From positions 96,348,143-96,412,142 of the forward strand of contig NC_062220.1 of NCBI RefSeq assembly GCF_902686445.1: 64,000 nt of DNA, written 5' to 3'. Below the pieces are notes generated by a model. That model was given only the letters and a program-made list of their open reading frames with translations. It was not told the origin of the DNA and made no database searches. Both the position numbers and the translations under genes were made by a program. Of the stretch, positions 47,501-60,197 are shown piece by piece; the first letter of the stretch is position 1; every line of letters starts with the position of its first letter. The DNA is from Sciurus carolinensis. Lineage: Eukaryota > Chordata > Mammalia > Rodentia > Sciuridae.

Positions 47501-47573
47501 TTTTTTTTTTTTTTTGGGGGGTGCTGGGGATCAAACCCAGCACTCTACTGACTGAGCTATCTCCCCAGCCCGA
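47501..47573 (-). mobile_element. Young ID SINE with internal deletion
   Basis: Poly(T), GGTGCTGGGGATCAAACCCA joined directly to GCACTCTACTGACTGAGCTA. About 20 bases of the usual ID middle are missing. Flanked by a duplication beginning GGATCATCATTC (47489-47500 and 47575-47586). Confidence 0.9.
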
Positions 47574-47590
47574 GGATCATCATTCTTTTT

Positions 47591-49885
47591 TATCCAAGAA
47601 AGAAAAAATGTTCCTTTATGGCAAGACAGACCTTGTTGAAAATCCTTCTGATATTTGGAGAATTACTCTGTATGTATTAAATTATCTTGTATAAACTGAA
47701 GCAGCAAGTTTTAGTTTCAGGGACTTGAATGTGAACCACGTGAATCTTCCTCAGCAACTCAGTGCCAAGATGATGGTCTATAAATCCCTCCTAAAATAAA
47801 ATAATGGCCATCGTTACAGTTTTCCCTCTAAAAGTTAGGGATGTATGTGATTTAATAGTAAATGATACTTCCCCATTCAATTGTCTTTCAATCCAATGAA
47901 GTTTCCAATTTAGTGTCTCTCTTATAATTATACTATGTATCAATATTCTTTCTCTTGGAAATATCATCTGTATCTTTAAGAAGAGATTTGAGATGAAGAA
48001 TATATATGAAGAAAATGCTGACCATGGATTTGAAAATCATGAAACAATCAGTTTAGAAATGACCTTGACAAATTGTCAAATGTGTTCTGGATATATAGTA
48101 ATATAGATATACAGAACTAATCAGAAGAGAGAGAAATCCACAAATAACCCCAAATCATAATTGAAACAAATTATGCATCCCAACTTACTTCCCATCAACT
48201 GGTAACCAGCCTGTCCCCAACTTTTGGCTCTCATTTCCCGAAAACCATCCTTGTCCTGGCTCTCTGGGGTAGTGGTAATGCTATACTAATAAAAATTGAT
48301 GGCAACACATGATAAATAGCCATTGTCTCATTTCTGAGCCCACTTGCATTATTGTCATTGCTAATCAGAAGTCTGCTTACTCTCTTCTGTAGTTGAGATA
48401 TGCCTACATCCTACTCTCCAGCATCTTCCAGAAGTAGAATTACACATGCATTTTTGTCTCTGAATTCTAGAGCTAATTGGTACCCAAAGAAACCCTTTTT
48501 TTGTTAGTATAATGTTGATCAATTTTCCTATGAATTGAGAAAAATTATTTTCTAAGAGCTCTTTAAAATGGAGACAACTGAATAATATTTTTACATCAGT
48601 GACAGACCCCTTCCAGAACAATAAGAATTATAGAAAAGAACTTGCATTTCCTCAAATTCAAGCTTTTGACTTTTTCATTTACAGACAAGAAAGATCATTG
48701 CCTTTGACATTAATATTTTCACCTGTTAAATCAAGGGATCAGAATAATTTACTCTCAGTAAATTATTGGAGTTGGGAGGGAAACACTAAAATATCTACCT
48801 AAGGCACTTTCCATCACTCCAAGCTGCATTTGAATTTATCATTCATTGTCTTCTAAAACCTTTTTATCCCCATAAATCAGTGACACTCTACATTAGAATT
48901 CCACACAATATCTTTAGGACACTTGGCTGGAGCTAGGGAAGGAAAGCTGCTAGCACAGTGGTCATTCTTATATGGCTTATAGGCAATCCAAACATCAGTT
49001 GTAAGCGGTTATATTTCAATTTCCATGTTACAAAATGCTTCAAATAAAAACAAGGAGAACTCCTTTCCTGAGTGCTGTGCCCCTTCATGGGAACTCAGTC
49101 TTTCAACCAGAGAGTTCATTACAAAATGCAATAAAGCAGAACAGAACCACATGACAATCACTAAACCCCTCCCTCCCTTTTTGAATGAGTTTGAGGATAC
49201 AATTTTCCTTCAGAAAGAACGTGTCTGCTTCAGTGCTCACTGTGCCCAACAGCTTTCACAGGCCGCATTTCCCACAGGGAAAAATACCTGATTGGAAAAC
49301 CAGAGGAACACTTGCTTTACAGCCTCTTCAATTGAACATCTCCCTTCTTTGGAATGGAAACTACATCATCCAGTTATTGTTGGGGGCAGAATTTGAGTGG
49401 ATGGAGATACATCCAATTTTAGTCCCAGTGGATCCAAGGTAGAGAACAGGATATGTAAATGAAGACATTCTGCCTTCCTGGCCACTGGGAAAAATAAAAA
49501 AGCAAGGCTATATTTCTGGAGTGAGAAAAATTATAATAAAAGAATTCACAGTGTGTTTAGTTGACAAATATGGACAAGGAATCTCAAATTCTGACCCCAG
49601 CTTTTTGATCAGATCCTGTCATCACAGGAGTGGTTGGGGTTCCTCAAAGCCAAGTGTGCATGTCTATCATTCTGTGATCCTGAGATGGCTTAAAGTACCA
49701 AGAACTTATGACTTGCCTTTTCAATTTTTAATTAGTTACAATTTATATTTGATTATTAGTTTTGATAAACCTTAATATTTCAGAAGAAAATAACTTGAAA
49801 GCAAATGAATAAAATTTTTATTTGATGACTTTTTACATTTGCATTTTGGTGAAGATATTAGTTTGGTATACTGATTACAACTGTA
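47591..49885. other. Repeat-poor stretch
   Basis: 2.3 kb with no recognised repeat or gene. Short frames (88, 85 and 84 codons at 49025-49775) have no domain. Possibly single-copy sequence. Confidence 0.4.
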
Positions 49886-49889
49886 TTTT

Positions 49890-50430
49890 ACTTTTTTAAA
49901 ATTTTATTTTTATTTTTATTATTTTTATATTATTTATGTATTATAGTTATACACAACTGTGGGGTTCGTTTTGACATTGTCATAAATGTATATAGCATAA
50001 TTTGCTCCATTTAAGTCCCTAGTACCTCCCTTTTCCCTTTTCTCTTTCCTCCCTCTGACTCCCTTCCTCTGCTCTACTGGCATTTCTTCTATTTATGTAC
50101 TTTTTTAAACATTTCTTAGTTGTCAATGGACCTTTTTTTAATTTATTTAGTTTTATTTTTATGTGGTGCTAAGGATCAAACCAGTGCCTCACACGCACTA
50201 GGCAAATGCTCTACCACTGAGCTACAACCCCTGTCCTCTTCTATTTATGTATTTTTTAATTGGTGTATTATAGTTATATGTAAAGTGGGATTCATAATGA
50301 CATACTCATAAATGTGTATAACATAATTTGCTCAATTTCATTCCTCAGTTCTTCCCCTTTCCCATTCCTCCTCCCTCTACCTGGATTCCCTTCCTCTGTT
50401 CCACTGTTCTCCTTTCTGTTTTCATGAGAT
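49890..50430 (-). repeat. Dimeric pyrimidine-rich module with an ID insertion
   Basis: Unit 1 (49930-50090): ATTATAGTTATACACAACTG, TGTATATAGCATAATTTGCT, then a pyrimidine tract. Unit 2 (50240-50430): ATTATAGTTATATGTAAAGT, TGTATAACATAATTTGCTCA, then a pyrimidine tract. An antisense ID sits between them. Same arrangement as 14172-14560. Confidence 0.65.
50130..50239 (-). mobile_element. ID SINE
   Basis: Antisense ID: GTGGTGCTAAGGATCAAACC, CACTAGGCAAATGCTCTACC, ACTGAGCTACAACCCC. Inserted between the two units of the pyrimidine-rich dimer. Confidence 0.85.
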
Positions 50431-53284
50431 CCTCCTTTTGAAAAATTCCTTATTTCTCTCATTTTTAATTTTTATATTCCCTTGGTTTAAAAAAACATTT
50501 AGGTTGGCTGAAACTCCTTTTACAGTTTTGCTTGAGGCGGTTTTACAGCTGGAAGTTTGTGCGCTAAATCAAAGCAAGCTGTTCTCTTGTGTTTCTGAAT
50601 TATTAAACATTTGCATTTGACTGGTCAAGCAGTGTCTTTTTTCTGAATGTATTCGCCCTTGATTGAGTGACAGAGTTTAGAATCAAGTAATAAGAATCAT
50701 AACTCAATCTATCAAGAAGGCATATTTTAGGCTTCATCCAGCTAAACTTTGCTGATGGGATAGAAAATTTAAGTACCAGGGTGGACTTTTTAAAAACTTA
50801 CCCTTAGAGTATATAAACACTCTAAACCAGCAAAGCAAAGAAAATGATGTGTTTATGATGCTAATTACTGAACTTCACCAACCAGCTCAAAAATACATTA
50901 AAAAGTTGCTTAGATGGGCAATGGATCTTATTTCAGTTTTTAAGCTTTTCTTTTCCCCGCTAAGGTCAAAGTACCAATCCCATAGGAAGAGGCTGGAAAA
51001 TCTGAATAAGGCCGTAAAGTGATCCAAGTACACAAGATTGCTAAGGTAGATTCTAGTCTTTCAGGATCCATCTGCTTTTTGGGAAAATTAATGAAGCTTT
51101 CAAAGATGACAGATATCTAACCACAACAGAAATGGAGTACAGTATACTGTAGCTTCTGTGTACGTTGCAGGTGATAATATTTCAGGGTACAATGGAAAAC
51201 CAAAATAAACTGTATCTAATTGGGACCATGACTCCAATAATCTACTCTGGAAGAAAAAAGTCATTTATCTACTTTCTTGTTGCCATTTTCCAAAAACTCT
51301 TTTTGTGGATCTTCCACAATTTGCATACTTTGCAGATTGAGAAATACAGTGGTTATCCACAGTAGTTAATGAGAACAGCCCAAGGTTTCCATTTTTCCAT
51401 ACTGTTTCAAAACCTCTAGGCCAAGTCATCCTCTCTTTGACGTATCTTTAAACATTACACCTAGTATCAGATTATTCCATCACATAGCATTTTATTAAAA
51501 TATATTGAAATAAATATGTAATAGATATTTCCTGTGGCACAAGCACCTTAGAAATATTCCCACCAGTGATGGCTCATAATCACATTATGTCTAAGTGGTG
51601 ATCAGGACATGTCTAACAGATTGACTTTCCCATTCTTCTGTAGAGTCGGCACTTTCCAGCCTCTGATTAATGGTCCCTTTTGGCCAGATTTTCCTTAAAT
51701 GATAAGATTCTAAAGAGACAGGAATTATTGAAATTGTGAGTTGGTAGCCACTATATTGCTTTATGCCCCAGAATTGATCTGGGGCATTGAAGAAGACCAA
51801 GTTAACGGTGTTAAAATAAATTTCTTGGGTCTTCATTCTTCTCTCCTTAAGCTCAAGAACCAGTCTGGCTCAATTTAGTCCTCAAGAATGTGTTTAGGTT
51901 CCAGAAGTCATAGATTCCAGTGTCCCACACTCTCACCACAAACTCCTGCCCTTCCACTTCTTAGAGGATCATCTTCCCTCTGACCCTGTGCTCACCCCCA
52001 GAGATCTCCCTCTTCTTGGTTCCTCATCTACTCCAACGGTATAGTAATGCAGTAACCTCTGACCAGCAGTTTTATTACCTATCCTGGACCCCATGATTGA
52101 TTCTCTCTCTCCCTTTTCACCAGCACCTCTGTTTACCTGCTACAAATAACTATTATATTCATTATATTTAATAGTGAGTGAAAAGTTATAGTCTTTTTCC
52201 TGAGATGTCTGGTAAGGTCCATATCTGTCAGTACTTATGAGAAGGTGCTAGAAGCCACAAGGAGTAAAGAACTAAAAGACTTCTGGAAGACTTCTAAGAA
52301 CAGACACTCCTTTCAAGGACAAGTGATGGAGGTTAGGACAGTAGTGCTGTTACTTTCTATTTTCTGATGACCCACTTCCTCATGGCCACATTGTGAATTG
52401 CTAGTGTTGGGCAGATTCTGAAATCAGCCAGTTCAGAAAGTGGCAATGAGAAGAGGTTGGGCGGAGTCTGTATATCTTGTCCAAAATGTGTTTCTTTGAA
52501 TTGGGTCTGAAATATTATGGGGAGCTGGTGTCATCTGAGGCTCATTTGGACATGTTATTGTGCTTGCAAAGCCAGGTAATGACAGAGAGGATTTTTCTTT
52601 GCTTTAAGCTTCTTCTGTATCTAATTGGGACCATGAATCCAGAAGTGTAACATCTTTTTCCTGAAATTTTCTATCTCATGTCCTATATCAGATGCTACTA
52701 GACCTGCTTTAGACCTGCACTTTACCTCTGATTTCAGCCACAGCTATGAGAAACAGTTCTATGAGGGCTGTCTTAAGTCACACTAACATAACTATACCTC
52801 AAATGCCTCTTCTCAGGGTTTCTCATTTATGCAGCATAAGACAGAAAAGACCCTCCACATGCATGCATTTGCAGCCCAGAAGCTAAGGAGCATTAGCAAT
52901 ACATGAGGGTTAGGAACTGATGGATAGTTGCTTCTTTCTGTGGATCCTCAGGAAGTTAATTCTGAGAGATAATACTCCACTTTCCTCAGGGATCCAGCAC
53001 CAGTAACTCATGGAGATGACATGCCATTTGATTAGGCAGCAGTAATTTCTGTAGTATAGAAACAGTCTGCTAAGCATCAGGTTGGTACTATGTTATCACA
53101 ACACAAGAAGAATGGGGAGAATCTCACATATAAGAAACTAGTCACTAGCCACTCCATCTGTCAGCATCCCTTCCATAAGTGAAAGGGGAAGAGTTCAGTA
53201 AAAACGCACTGTGTCCACAGGAAGCTGGCAAGGAGATGCACTTAAAGCTGAGCATGCAACCATAACTGCAATACATTTTAGAAA
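50431..53284. other. Repeat-poor stretch
   Basis: 2.85 kb with no recognised repeat and no gene. 50500-51100 has a more balanced composition and homeodomain-type ATTA motifs (for example GATGCTAATTACTG near 50858), making it a candidate conserved noncoding block. A 22-base segment at 51210-51231 recurs exactly at 52615-52636. Confidence 0.4.
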
Positions 53285-53770
53285 AAAATCATAGAAAATA
53301 GAGGCTCCAATTTTTTTTTAAAAAAGTGGAAGAACTAGTTATAGAGTAAATGGAACTAACAGAGAGAACTAAAGGAAACTTTAGAAAATGTATAAATGGA
53401 GATCTTTCCTTCTCACCCACAGAAATGTTCAGGAAAATTTTGTATATTGATCAAAGGTTCAAACAAAGATCTACAAAATTTTAAATTAATTGCTAAATTA
53501 AGAAATAGAGGTGAGGTAAATAGCAAAATGAGCAAAACTGAAAACCAAATTAGTAAGCTGAAAGATTAAGTTAAGGCATTCTCCCTAAATGAAGCCCAAA
53601 GAAATCAAGTGGCAGAAAATATGGAAGACAGACACAGAGAAGCAGCCATAGATCTTCAGAAGTTTCAAAGACAGTTCCAGAGGAAGACAGCACAGAGAAT
53701 AAGGGAAGTAGGAGGGAAAACAAAAGAAGGAAATGTCCTAGAACTGAAAAGACTGTGTGTGTAAGATTAT
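53285..53770 (+). mobile_element. Possible ancient LINE (L1M/HAL1 ORF1-like) remnant
   Basis: A-rich sequence with a coiled-coil-like coding flavour (AAAACTGAAAACCAAATTAG, GGCAGAAAATATGGAAGACA) and a block ending in TGTCCTAGAACTGAAAAGAC resembles ancient L1 ORF1-side sequence. All frames are broken. The assignment is tentative. Confidence 0.4.
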
Positions 53771-55417
53771 AAGGGTCTGTGTAAGTGCTGAACAGTGTAA
53801 ATTAAGAAGAAATAACAAAGAAAGTTCCAACTTTAGTATACATAGGAGCAACACATTGAAACATAGGTAAATTCTAAAATACATGAGACGAAAATATATA
53901 ATGTTACTCTTAACATAAGAAGTAATAATTTTCCTTGTGGCTAACAGGAGATTGACCTTATTCTTTGGAAATAAATTCCATGGGTGGAATCTCACCATGG
54001 ATGCAATGTATTTTCAAATGATTACATTAAAAATGTATATACACCTAGAAGAAGGGTAATCAGGCAAATATGGCTAAATGCTTATCTAGGTGCAGTTTCA
54101 TGGGTGTTCCCTGGACCAATCATTCAACTTTCATATTTTAACACTTTCAGTTGGGAGAAACTTCTCAGCCTTTTGTGGACCATTAACTAATAACCATAAA
54201 TTACCTATAAACTAAATGGTGTCAGATTGAAAGTAGGCAGTCCCTTAGTAACACTAGATACAAGAAGATAATGGAAAGTTATCTGCTAAGTGATAAGAAA
54301 AGTATCTTTTACCTTTTCCATCTAAATAAACTGTCATGTGAATGGAAATACGAACTAAAGTACTTGCTGAAAAAGGGAGACAGTATATGAAAAGTGACCA
54401 TTCCCTTGCTAGGATGAGGAGGTGCTCAGAACTAAGAGTCACAAAGAACAGAGGACAGATGCTAAAGTACAGGGAAAGCAGTTACTTTCATGTACTGTCT
54501 CCCTTTTTGACCTATATAAGGGAAAAGTATTAGCTAATTCAATAACTAATTGAATCACTCTATGTAACCAATATGTGTGTTTCTGAAATTCGAGAGTTAC
54601 AGCATTGAAGTCCTCAAACATCAAAAAATGGCAGGGAAAAAAATGTTTGCAAACTGTAAGCCATATGCCAAATCCTGCTTCATACAGTCTAAGAAATAGG
54701 AAGGTTTCGGGGGAGGGGTTTGGGTTTGGGTTTTCTGGTTTTTAAACAAAATAAAACAAAAGAATATGTGACAGAAGCCATATGCAACCAGCAAAGCCTA
54801 AAATGTTTACTCTCTGAGTTTGCTGACCACTTATACTGAGCATCACAATGAAAGTTACAAGCTGCCCTTTAATAATACCCTCTTCTAGAGCAGAAAGGGA
54901 TAAAAAAAATCATCATAACCTGGGAAATGGAGGTATCTCAAATATATGGAAAAGTTGAACAATTTTTGCCAAGTGAGACTTTATAAACACAGAGTCCCAA
55001 TTCAGATAATTTGGGGGTTGAGTCATTTACATTAACCCAAGAATTCACCCAGAGTTGTATGATGCTAAGGAGCATGGTAAGGCTGGAACTGGAAAACACA
55101 TGCCTAACGAGTCATTCACATTCTAGACACCAAGAGTGCTGTGATGACAAACGAGCACATCCCTTTTGCACAAATGTGCATGATTTATACTAAAATCACT
55201 GCATATTGACAAATGCCTTGTTCTAGAATTCACTGCTTCCTTGACTTGATTTTATAACTTCTATTTTTTACCTGAGCACCTCAATTTTGCTTTGGTTGAG
55301 ACAATCTCCTCTGCTCACATATTTGTGGTTTTCTGGTGAAGTCAAAGCTGTTCATGAAATATGATAGAAAACATCAATTTGAAGATGAAAGGAAAATGTG
55401 TTTGTAGGCTGAAGCCT
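53771..55417. other. Repeat-poor stretch with an inverted repeat
   Basis: No gene recognised. Contains the inverted repeat at 54370-54508, listed separately. Confidence 0.4.
54370..54508. repeat. Imperfect inverted repeat (21-bp core arms)
   Basis: AAAAAGGGAGACAGTATATG at 54370-54389 is matched by its reverse complement at 54489-54508 with one mismatch. The similarity extends several more bases inward with a one-base bulge. Loop of about 97 bases. Confidence 0.8.
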
Positions 55418-55890
55418 ATAAAGGGCAACACCCAAGATGGCCCCCATGAATACACACCTCCTGGTGTTCACAGCCTTTTAATGCCTTCACCTTGATGTGG
55501 GCTGGACCGAGGGCTTGCTTCTATGAGGAGAAAATCTCGATTCATTATGTTACCAAAAAAAATTGAAACACTTCTGTCTTGCCAGGTTTAAAAACATAGC
55601 CGAGAATCTCCCATAGCAAACAACTGGACAAACAGAGGAACTAAGGACATCAGCCCAAAAGGCAGTGAGAAACTGAGTCCTCCAGCATCTGCTAAATGGA
55701 CTAATAAGCAGGTCCTGCCCAGAGGATCCTGGAAATGTACAGCCAACATTTGGTCACAGCCTTGTGAAAAACTCCAAAACAGCTAAACTGGGCTAAAATT
55801 TCCGAAGCAGTGAAAATGTGAGACTATAAATGTGTGCTGTTCGAAGACTCTAAGCTTTGGTGTGAAGTTACATGACAATAGATAACTGAT
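55418..55890 (+). mobile_element. Ancient LTR (ERVL/MLT-type)
   Basis: CAACACCCAAGATGGCCCCC, GAGAATCTCCCATAGC, GGCAGTGAGAAACTGAGTCC, GCAGGTCCTGCCCAGAGGAT, CACAGCCTTGTGAAAAACTC, TGTGAGACTATAAATGTGTG and a terminal CAATAGATAACTGATG follow a known mammal-wide LTR pattern. Subfamily not assigned. Confidence 0.75.
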
Positions 55891-56204
55891 GAACTTATGG
55901 GAAGAAAATGTTTTGCATGTTGTTCTGAGGCTAGTTTGTGATTCTACCAGCTTCTGAAATGATGAAAACCCTACTTAAGAGAAACTGTTCCTGTATCAAG
56001 TCCTTAGTTCAGTTCAGTTTTGTGCAGTGCATCCAAATGTCCAATAGTAGTATCTTTTTAGATACTAATAATAATCACCAGATTCTTACCAGATAATACA
56101 AGATTTAGTAATAACTGGAAAAAAGTCATTTTAGAATACTTTATTACTTTTTGAATGAATGAGGAGATATTGAATAATGTTTACTAAAAATATTTTAAGA
56201 TTAG
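55891..56204. other. Unrecognised interval
   Basis: Nothing recognised. Confidence 0.3.
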
Positions 56205-56280
56205 GGGTACTCAGTGGTAGAGAAGTAGCTTAGCAGCATGAGGCCCTGGGTTTAATTCTCAGCACCACAAAAATTAATAT
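56205..56280 (+). mobile_element. Old ID SINE, sense
   Basis: GGGGTACTCAGTGGTAGAGA (box A side), GAGGCCCTGGGTTTAATTCT (box B side), CAGCACCACA and an A-rich end. Confidence 0.75.
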
Positions 56281-56919
56281 TGAAAAAAAATCTCAAAATT
56301 TTTGATTATTTTTCCAATCATACTTGGGTGCTCATTAAGAAATATCTGATATCATTTCAAGCTTTTTGGCAAAAATGACATCATTTTCTTTTGAAGATTA
56401 AAATTTATTATGAGCCTTTTCATGTAATTTGCTCTTTAGGACATATTTATATAAGGTTAAGACCTCTTAAAATGGATTATGTTATTGACACTATATTGTT
56501 TAATAGGATCAAAGTTGATTAGTGACATGAAATCTGTGATTTGCTTCAAAATAATGCGTGTGGGTAGAGGAAAGAAAAGAACGGATTGAGGGAACACATT
56601 TAAAAAGGGTGACCATGAGTTGATGGTTGTTCATCCTGATGATGAGTTTGTTATACTGCTCTCTCTTCTTCCATGTACACTGTAATTTTTCACAAATTCC
56701 TATATGTGATGTACTTGTATATAAATATGTCATCTCTTCTAAGGATCCTACTACAGTATAATTTTTTGATAAAATCACAAGCTATTCTCAGGTTTCTTGC
56801 TACACCAATCAGCAAAAAAAAAAAAAAGTTTAATATTTCCTGTTCTCAGTAAGACTGCACATATTGGAGATATCCTGTGGAGACAATTAAAATGACTTTC
56901 AATAATGACTAAATTTTAC
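56281..56919. other. Unrecognised interval
   Basis: Nothing recognised. Confidence 0.35.
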
Positions 56920-57012
56920 TGGGGACTTAGAGTGGAGTAGACATTATATAGTGTGCTTTATATGCATCATCTCAATCTAATACCTACAGGGTTAGTTTTA
57001 TGACAGGGATGA
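56920..57012 (-). mobile_element. MIR SINE fragment
   Basis: Antisense MIR-like: GGGGACTTAGAGTGGAGTAG, GTGTGCTTTATATGCATCAT, CTCAATCTAATACCTACAGG. Diverged. Confidence 0.5.
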
Positions 57013-57744
57013 AAGATCACCTGTATAATTTATCTTAATGTTCCTTGTATAAGTTACACATGATAAACTTATGAGTCAGACTCTCTATGAAAGTGAAGCA
57101 TAAATTCCAAAGCACTATATAAGTCACTGTGGCATTATTTTCTCATATTGTTATGCTTCTTTAAAAAGTTCTCTGATATCTTATGTATGACAACTTATTT
57201 TTAAATATGTGATAAACTGTCTGTAACAAAATACTTTCACACAGATTCTTTTAGATGCTTTTTTATCTTTGGGGTACAAATAGCATAAACAAGTTAGTAA
57301 CTATTTTTAATTAAATGATCTTTCTCAGAATGGTATTAGAAAATTGCAAAAGTGAGTAATTTGATTTAACATTGGTTAAAATCTTGGTCAAAGCAAGAGG
57401 ATCCAAATTTCAAAAGAGTCAAAAAATTGAGGATTGATATGAGAATCTGGAGAATTAGAAACTAATTCTAGTAGTGGAGCTAGCTACTGAGACAAGGTGA
57501 AGAATAGAGTTCTATTATACTCATTCTGTATTATAACAAAAAATTGAGTTTGTTTTTCAAGAAATTTATGGTTTCCTTTTGCATAACTGGAGTCATCATC
57601 ATTTATTTTACTTGCTTTTGTGGGAAATGGTGTCAATTCATTATTTGTTTGCTATAGTTAATTAAATTTACTCATCACCCTTGTAGAATTCAACCCATTG
57701 TCTTTAAGGGCACCACACCGATCTTATGTTATCAACACCATTAC
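57013..57744. other. Unrecognised interval
   Basis: AT-rich; nothing recognised. Confidence 0.35.
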
Positions 57745-58108
57745 TGTTTTAATCAGCTTTGTCATTGCTAGGACTTAATGACTCGACCAGCACAACTGTA
57801 AAGAAGGAAAGGTTTATTAGAGGGCTCATGGTTTCAGAGGTCTTAGTCCGTAGGAGGCCAACTCCATTCCTCAGGGCTACAGGTAAGGCAGGAGAGGTGG
57901 TAGAGGGAAGCAGATTACATCAGGAAGCAGAGACAGTCTCCAGTTCCAGATACAAAATATATACCTCTTAGGCACGCCCCAATTCCCACCTCCTCCAGCC
58001 ACACCCTACCACTTCAATTAATCCCACCGGGGATTAATTAACTGATTGGGTTAAGACTCTTACAACCCAATCATTTCTCCTCTGAACCCTCACATCCAAA
58101 CCACAACA
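57745..58108 (-). mobile_element. Solo LTR, MaLR/ERVL-like, antisense
   Basis: TG...CA ends (TGTTTTAATCAGC ... CCACAACA) with 5-bp flanks ATTAC/ATTAT. GGAAAGGTTTATTAGAGGGC holds the antisense poly(A) region, and CCTCCAGCCACACCCTACCA and CTGATTGGGTTAAGACTCTT match the family seen at 15936 and 37176. Confidence 0.88.
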
Positions 58109-58834
58109 ATTATCAAAACAAAAAAACACAATTTCTTTTGGAGTCAAAATAAGCATTGGTAAGATTTTTCTTTCTTGCATAAGTTATGGCAGATTTTGTT
58201 TTCAAAACACAAAATGAATTCTCAACCTTTTCATCTTCAATTTATTGTTTGATTTCATCATCCTAGGATATTATCTGGGTTTGCATCCTGGCCACAATCT
58301 ATTCCAAGGCCGTGGGAAGCCTCTTGATTTTTCCAAGTCTATTCTGTGACCAGTACAATGGAGAGCCCTCTGCTCTGCTTTCATAATAGTCACAGGACAT
58401 AGTAGCATAAGATGCACAATCATTCAAAAATAGATTTCTTCCCTTCATATAAGGGTCTGATTAGTTTTCTTTTTCTTTCTATACCCCCCCTTTTTTTTTC
58501 TTTACACAAATAAAAGTGTTTTATAAGTAATTACTTATTCCTGTTTAATTAAAGATACTGATTAGGCAAGTGGGCCTATGATGAAATTATTACAGAAACT
58601 GAGGCAAGGGAAAAGTTTGGACTTGTGAATTTGAAAACTCATCATCCTCAAACTCAGGAAAAGATTCACAATATCAGTTGGACACTTCTTAATTTTAGAA
58701 ATGTGTTTAGCTAATGGGAGAGTTATTTTGAAATACATTTTACAATATTTATAAATCAAGTGCATTATTACAATTTCCCTCTCAGAAATATTTCTCTGTG
58801 TTTTTTCAGTGTTTCCAAACTTGCCTGATTTTGA
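58109..58834. other. Unrecognised interval
   Basis: AT-rich with a C7T9 run near 58485; nothing recognised. Confidence 0.35.
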
Positions 58835-58955
58835 GGCTCTTCTAAGGAATTCTTAAAGATATCCAGGCCCTTTCCCTGCAGAAGCTGATGCGTTAGTACT
58901 GTGGCAGAAATTTGTACTTCAGTTGTTGTCCCAGGTGGTTCTAAGGATCAGGCAA
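58835..58955 (-). mobile_element. MER5A-like hAT relic, antisense
   Basis: CTAAGGAATTCTTAAAGATA, CAGAAGCTGATGCGTTAGTA, GCAGAAATTTGTACTTCAGT and TCCCAGGTGGTTCTAAGGAT follow the antisense MER5A order with much divergence. Confidence 0.55.
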
Positions 58956-60197
58956 GTATAGGAAAGAGTGCATCAGCTGATATACCCATTGTGCTGATTG
59001 GGGGAAAGTGCATATATGTGAGTCAACCACTAAAATTACATTTTTCCTAAGTCACAGCATGCCCAAATTCAATAATTGTTCCCTCAGAGTTAGCAGTGGG
59101 TCGGAGCCTGCAGGGCTGAAAAGTTAATTACAGTGAAGGTAATACGGCCACACAGCCCTCTGTGGTAGGGTTATATTTCTGGGTTAATCTGTGTGTTTTT
59201 CAAGTAATTGCTTCCCTCACTATTTCTAAGTGCACTGAGTACCTCTTTCCCTCCCTTGTACCCTCTCCCCCCACTCCATCCAGTCAACACCAAAGCAGAC
59301 ACAAAAGCAAGAAACTTCTGGTTTTAAAGTCACATAGTAAGGTTGAAAGACATACTTGCCAAGTTCAGACTGGAAGAGAGGAAAGAGATAAGACAAAAAT
59401 CAAAAGGGGTATGGAGGAAGAAGTGGTGGGTTGGGGGCCACTGAATAAGAAGGTAGAAGGCAGGGTGGGTCTTCTATCCCAGGACTAGGAAGTGGAGGGA
59501 AAGAAACAGTATTGACTTGAAGCATAGACTATCCCACTGACCAACTGTCCAACAGTTCTGACACTCAGAAGGAAAGATGACATCAACATCTTGTGCAGAG
59601 ATGAATCCAGGCCAATACTCCTTGATTTTCATGGGCTGTAAAAAACTATATACTGAAGAATATAGCTGAAATATAAGTTTGGGGAAATGAACTCTTACCT
59701 ATCGATAAGACCTTTTCCTTCGGTCATTTGATAATATCTTCCTAGTCACTGGGAAAATTAGTTTTTCCCTTCTTTCTAAGGTCTGACCCTAAAACACACA
59801 TAATTCTAAAAGTTTTGAATGTTTTGATTTTCATTTCTAGAGAAAAATAATGGATGTTACTCTCATTACTCAATTGCATTAGTGAAAACAGGCAAAATGC
59901 CAAGAAACAATCTTAATGTCTCGGTGACCTACCTCAATACAGGTTTACTGCTTCCTTGTAAGGTTCTGGGAACTAGATCTGCAGTTTTTCTTATTGCATG
60001 TATGATATTTTTGGAAAGTGTCCCCGTATTTCATTCTTAGTGTTCTTGTGATCAATAGGCTACTGCCAAATATTCCATGTTAAGATGTCTCATTACTACT
60101 TTATTCCTGTTGTCCATTATGGTCTTTTCCAGCTACGCATGTCCATGTGACTTCTGCCTCTCTTAAACTGCATTCTCTCCACTGAAATTAGGAAGCC
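58956..60197. other. Unrecognised interval
   Basis: A 108-codon frame at 59162-59488 has no recognisable domain. No repeat recognised. Confidence 0.35.

Noticed and set aside
54370..54508. microRNA precursor
   Set aside because: The 97-base loop is too long for a typical hairpin precursor, and there is no evidence of expression.
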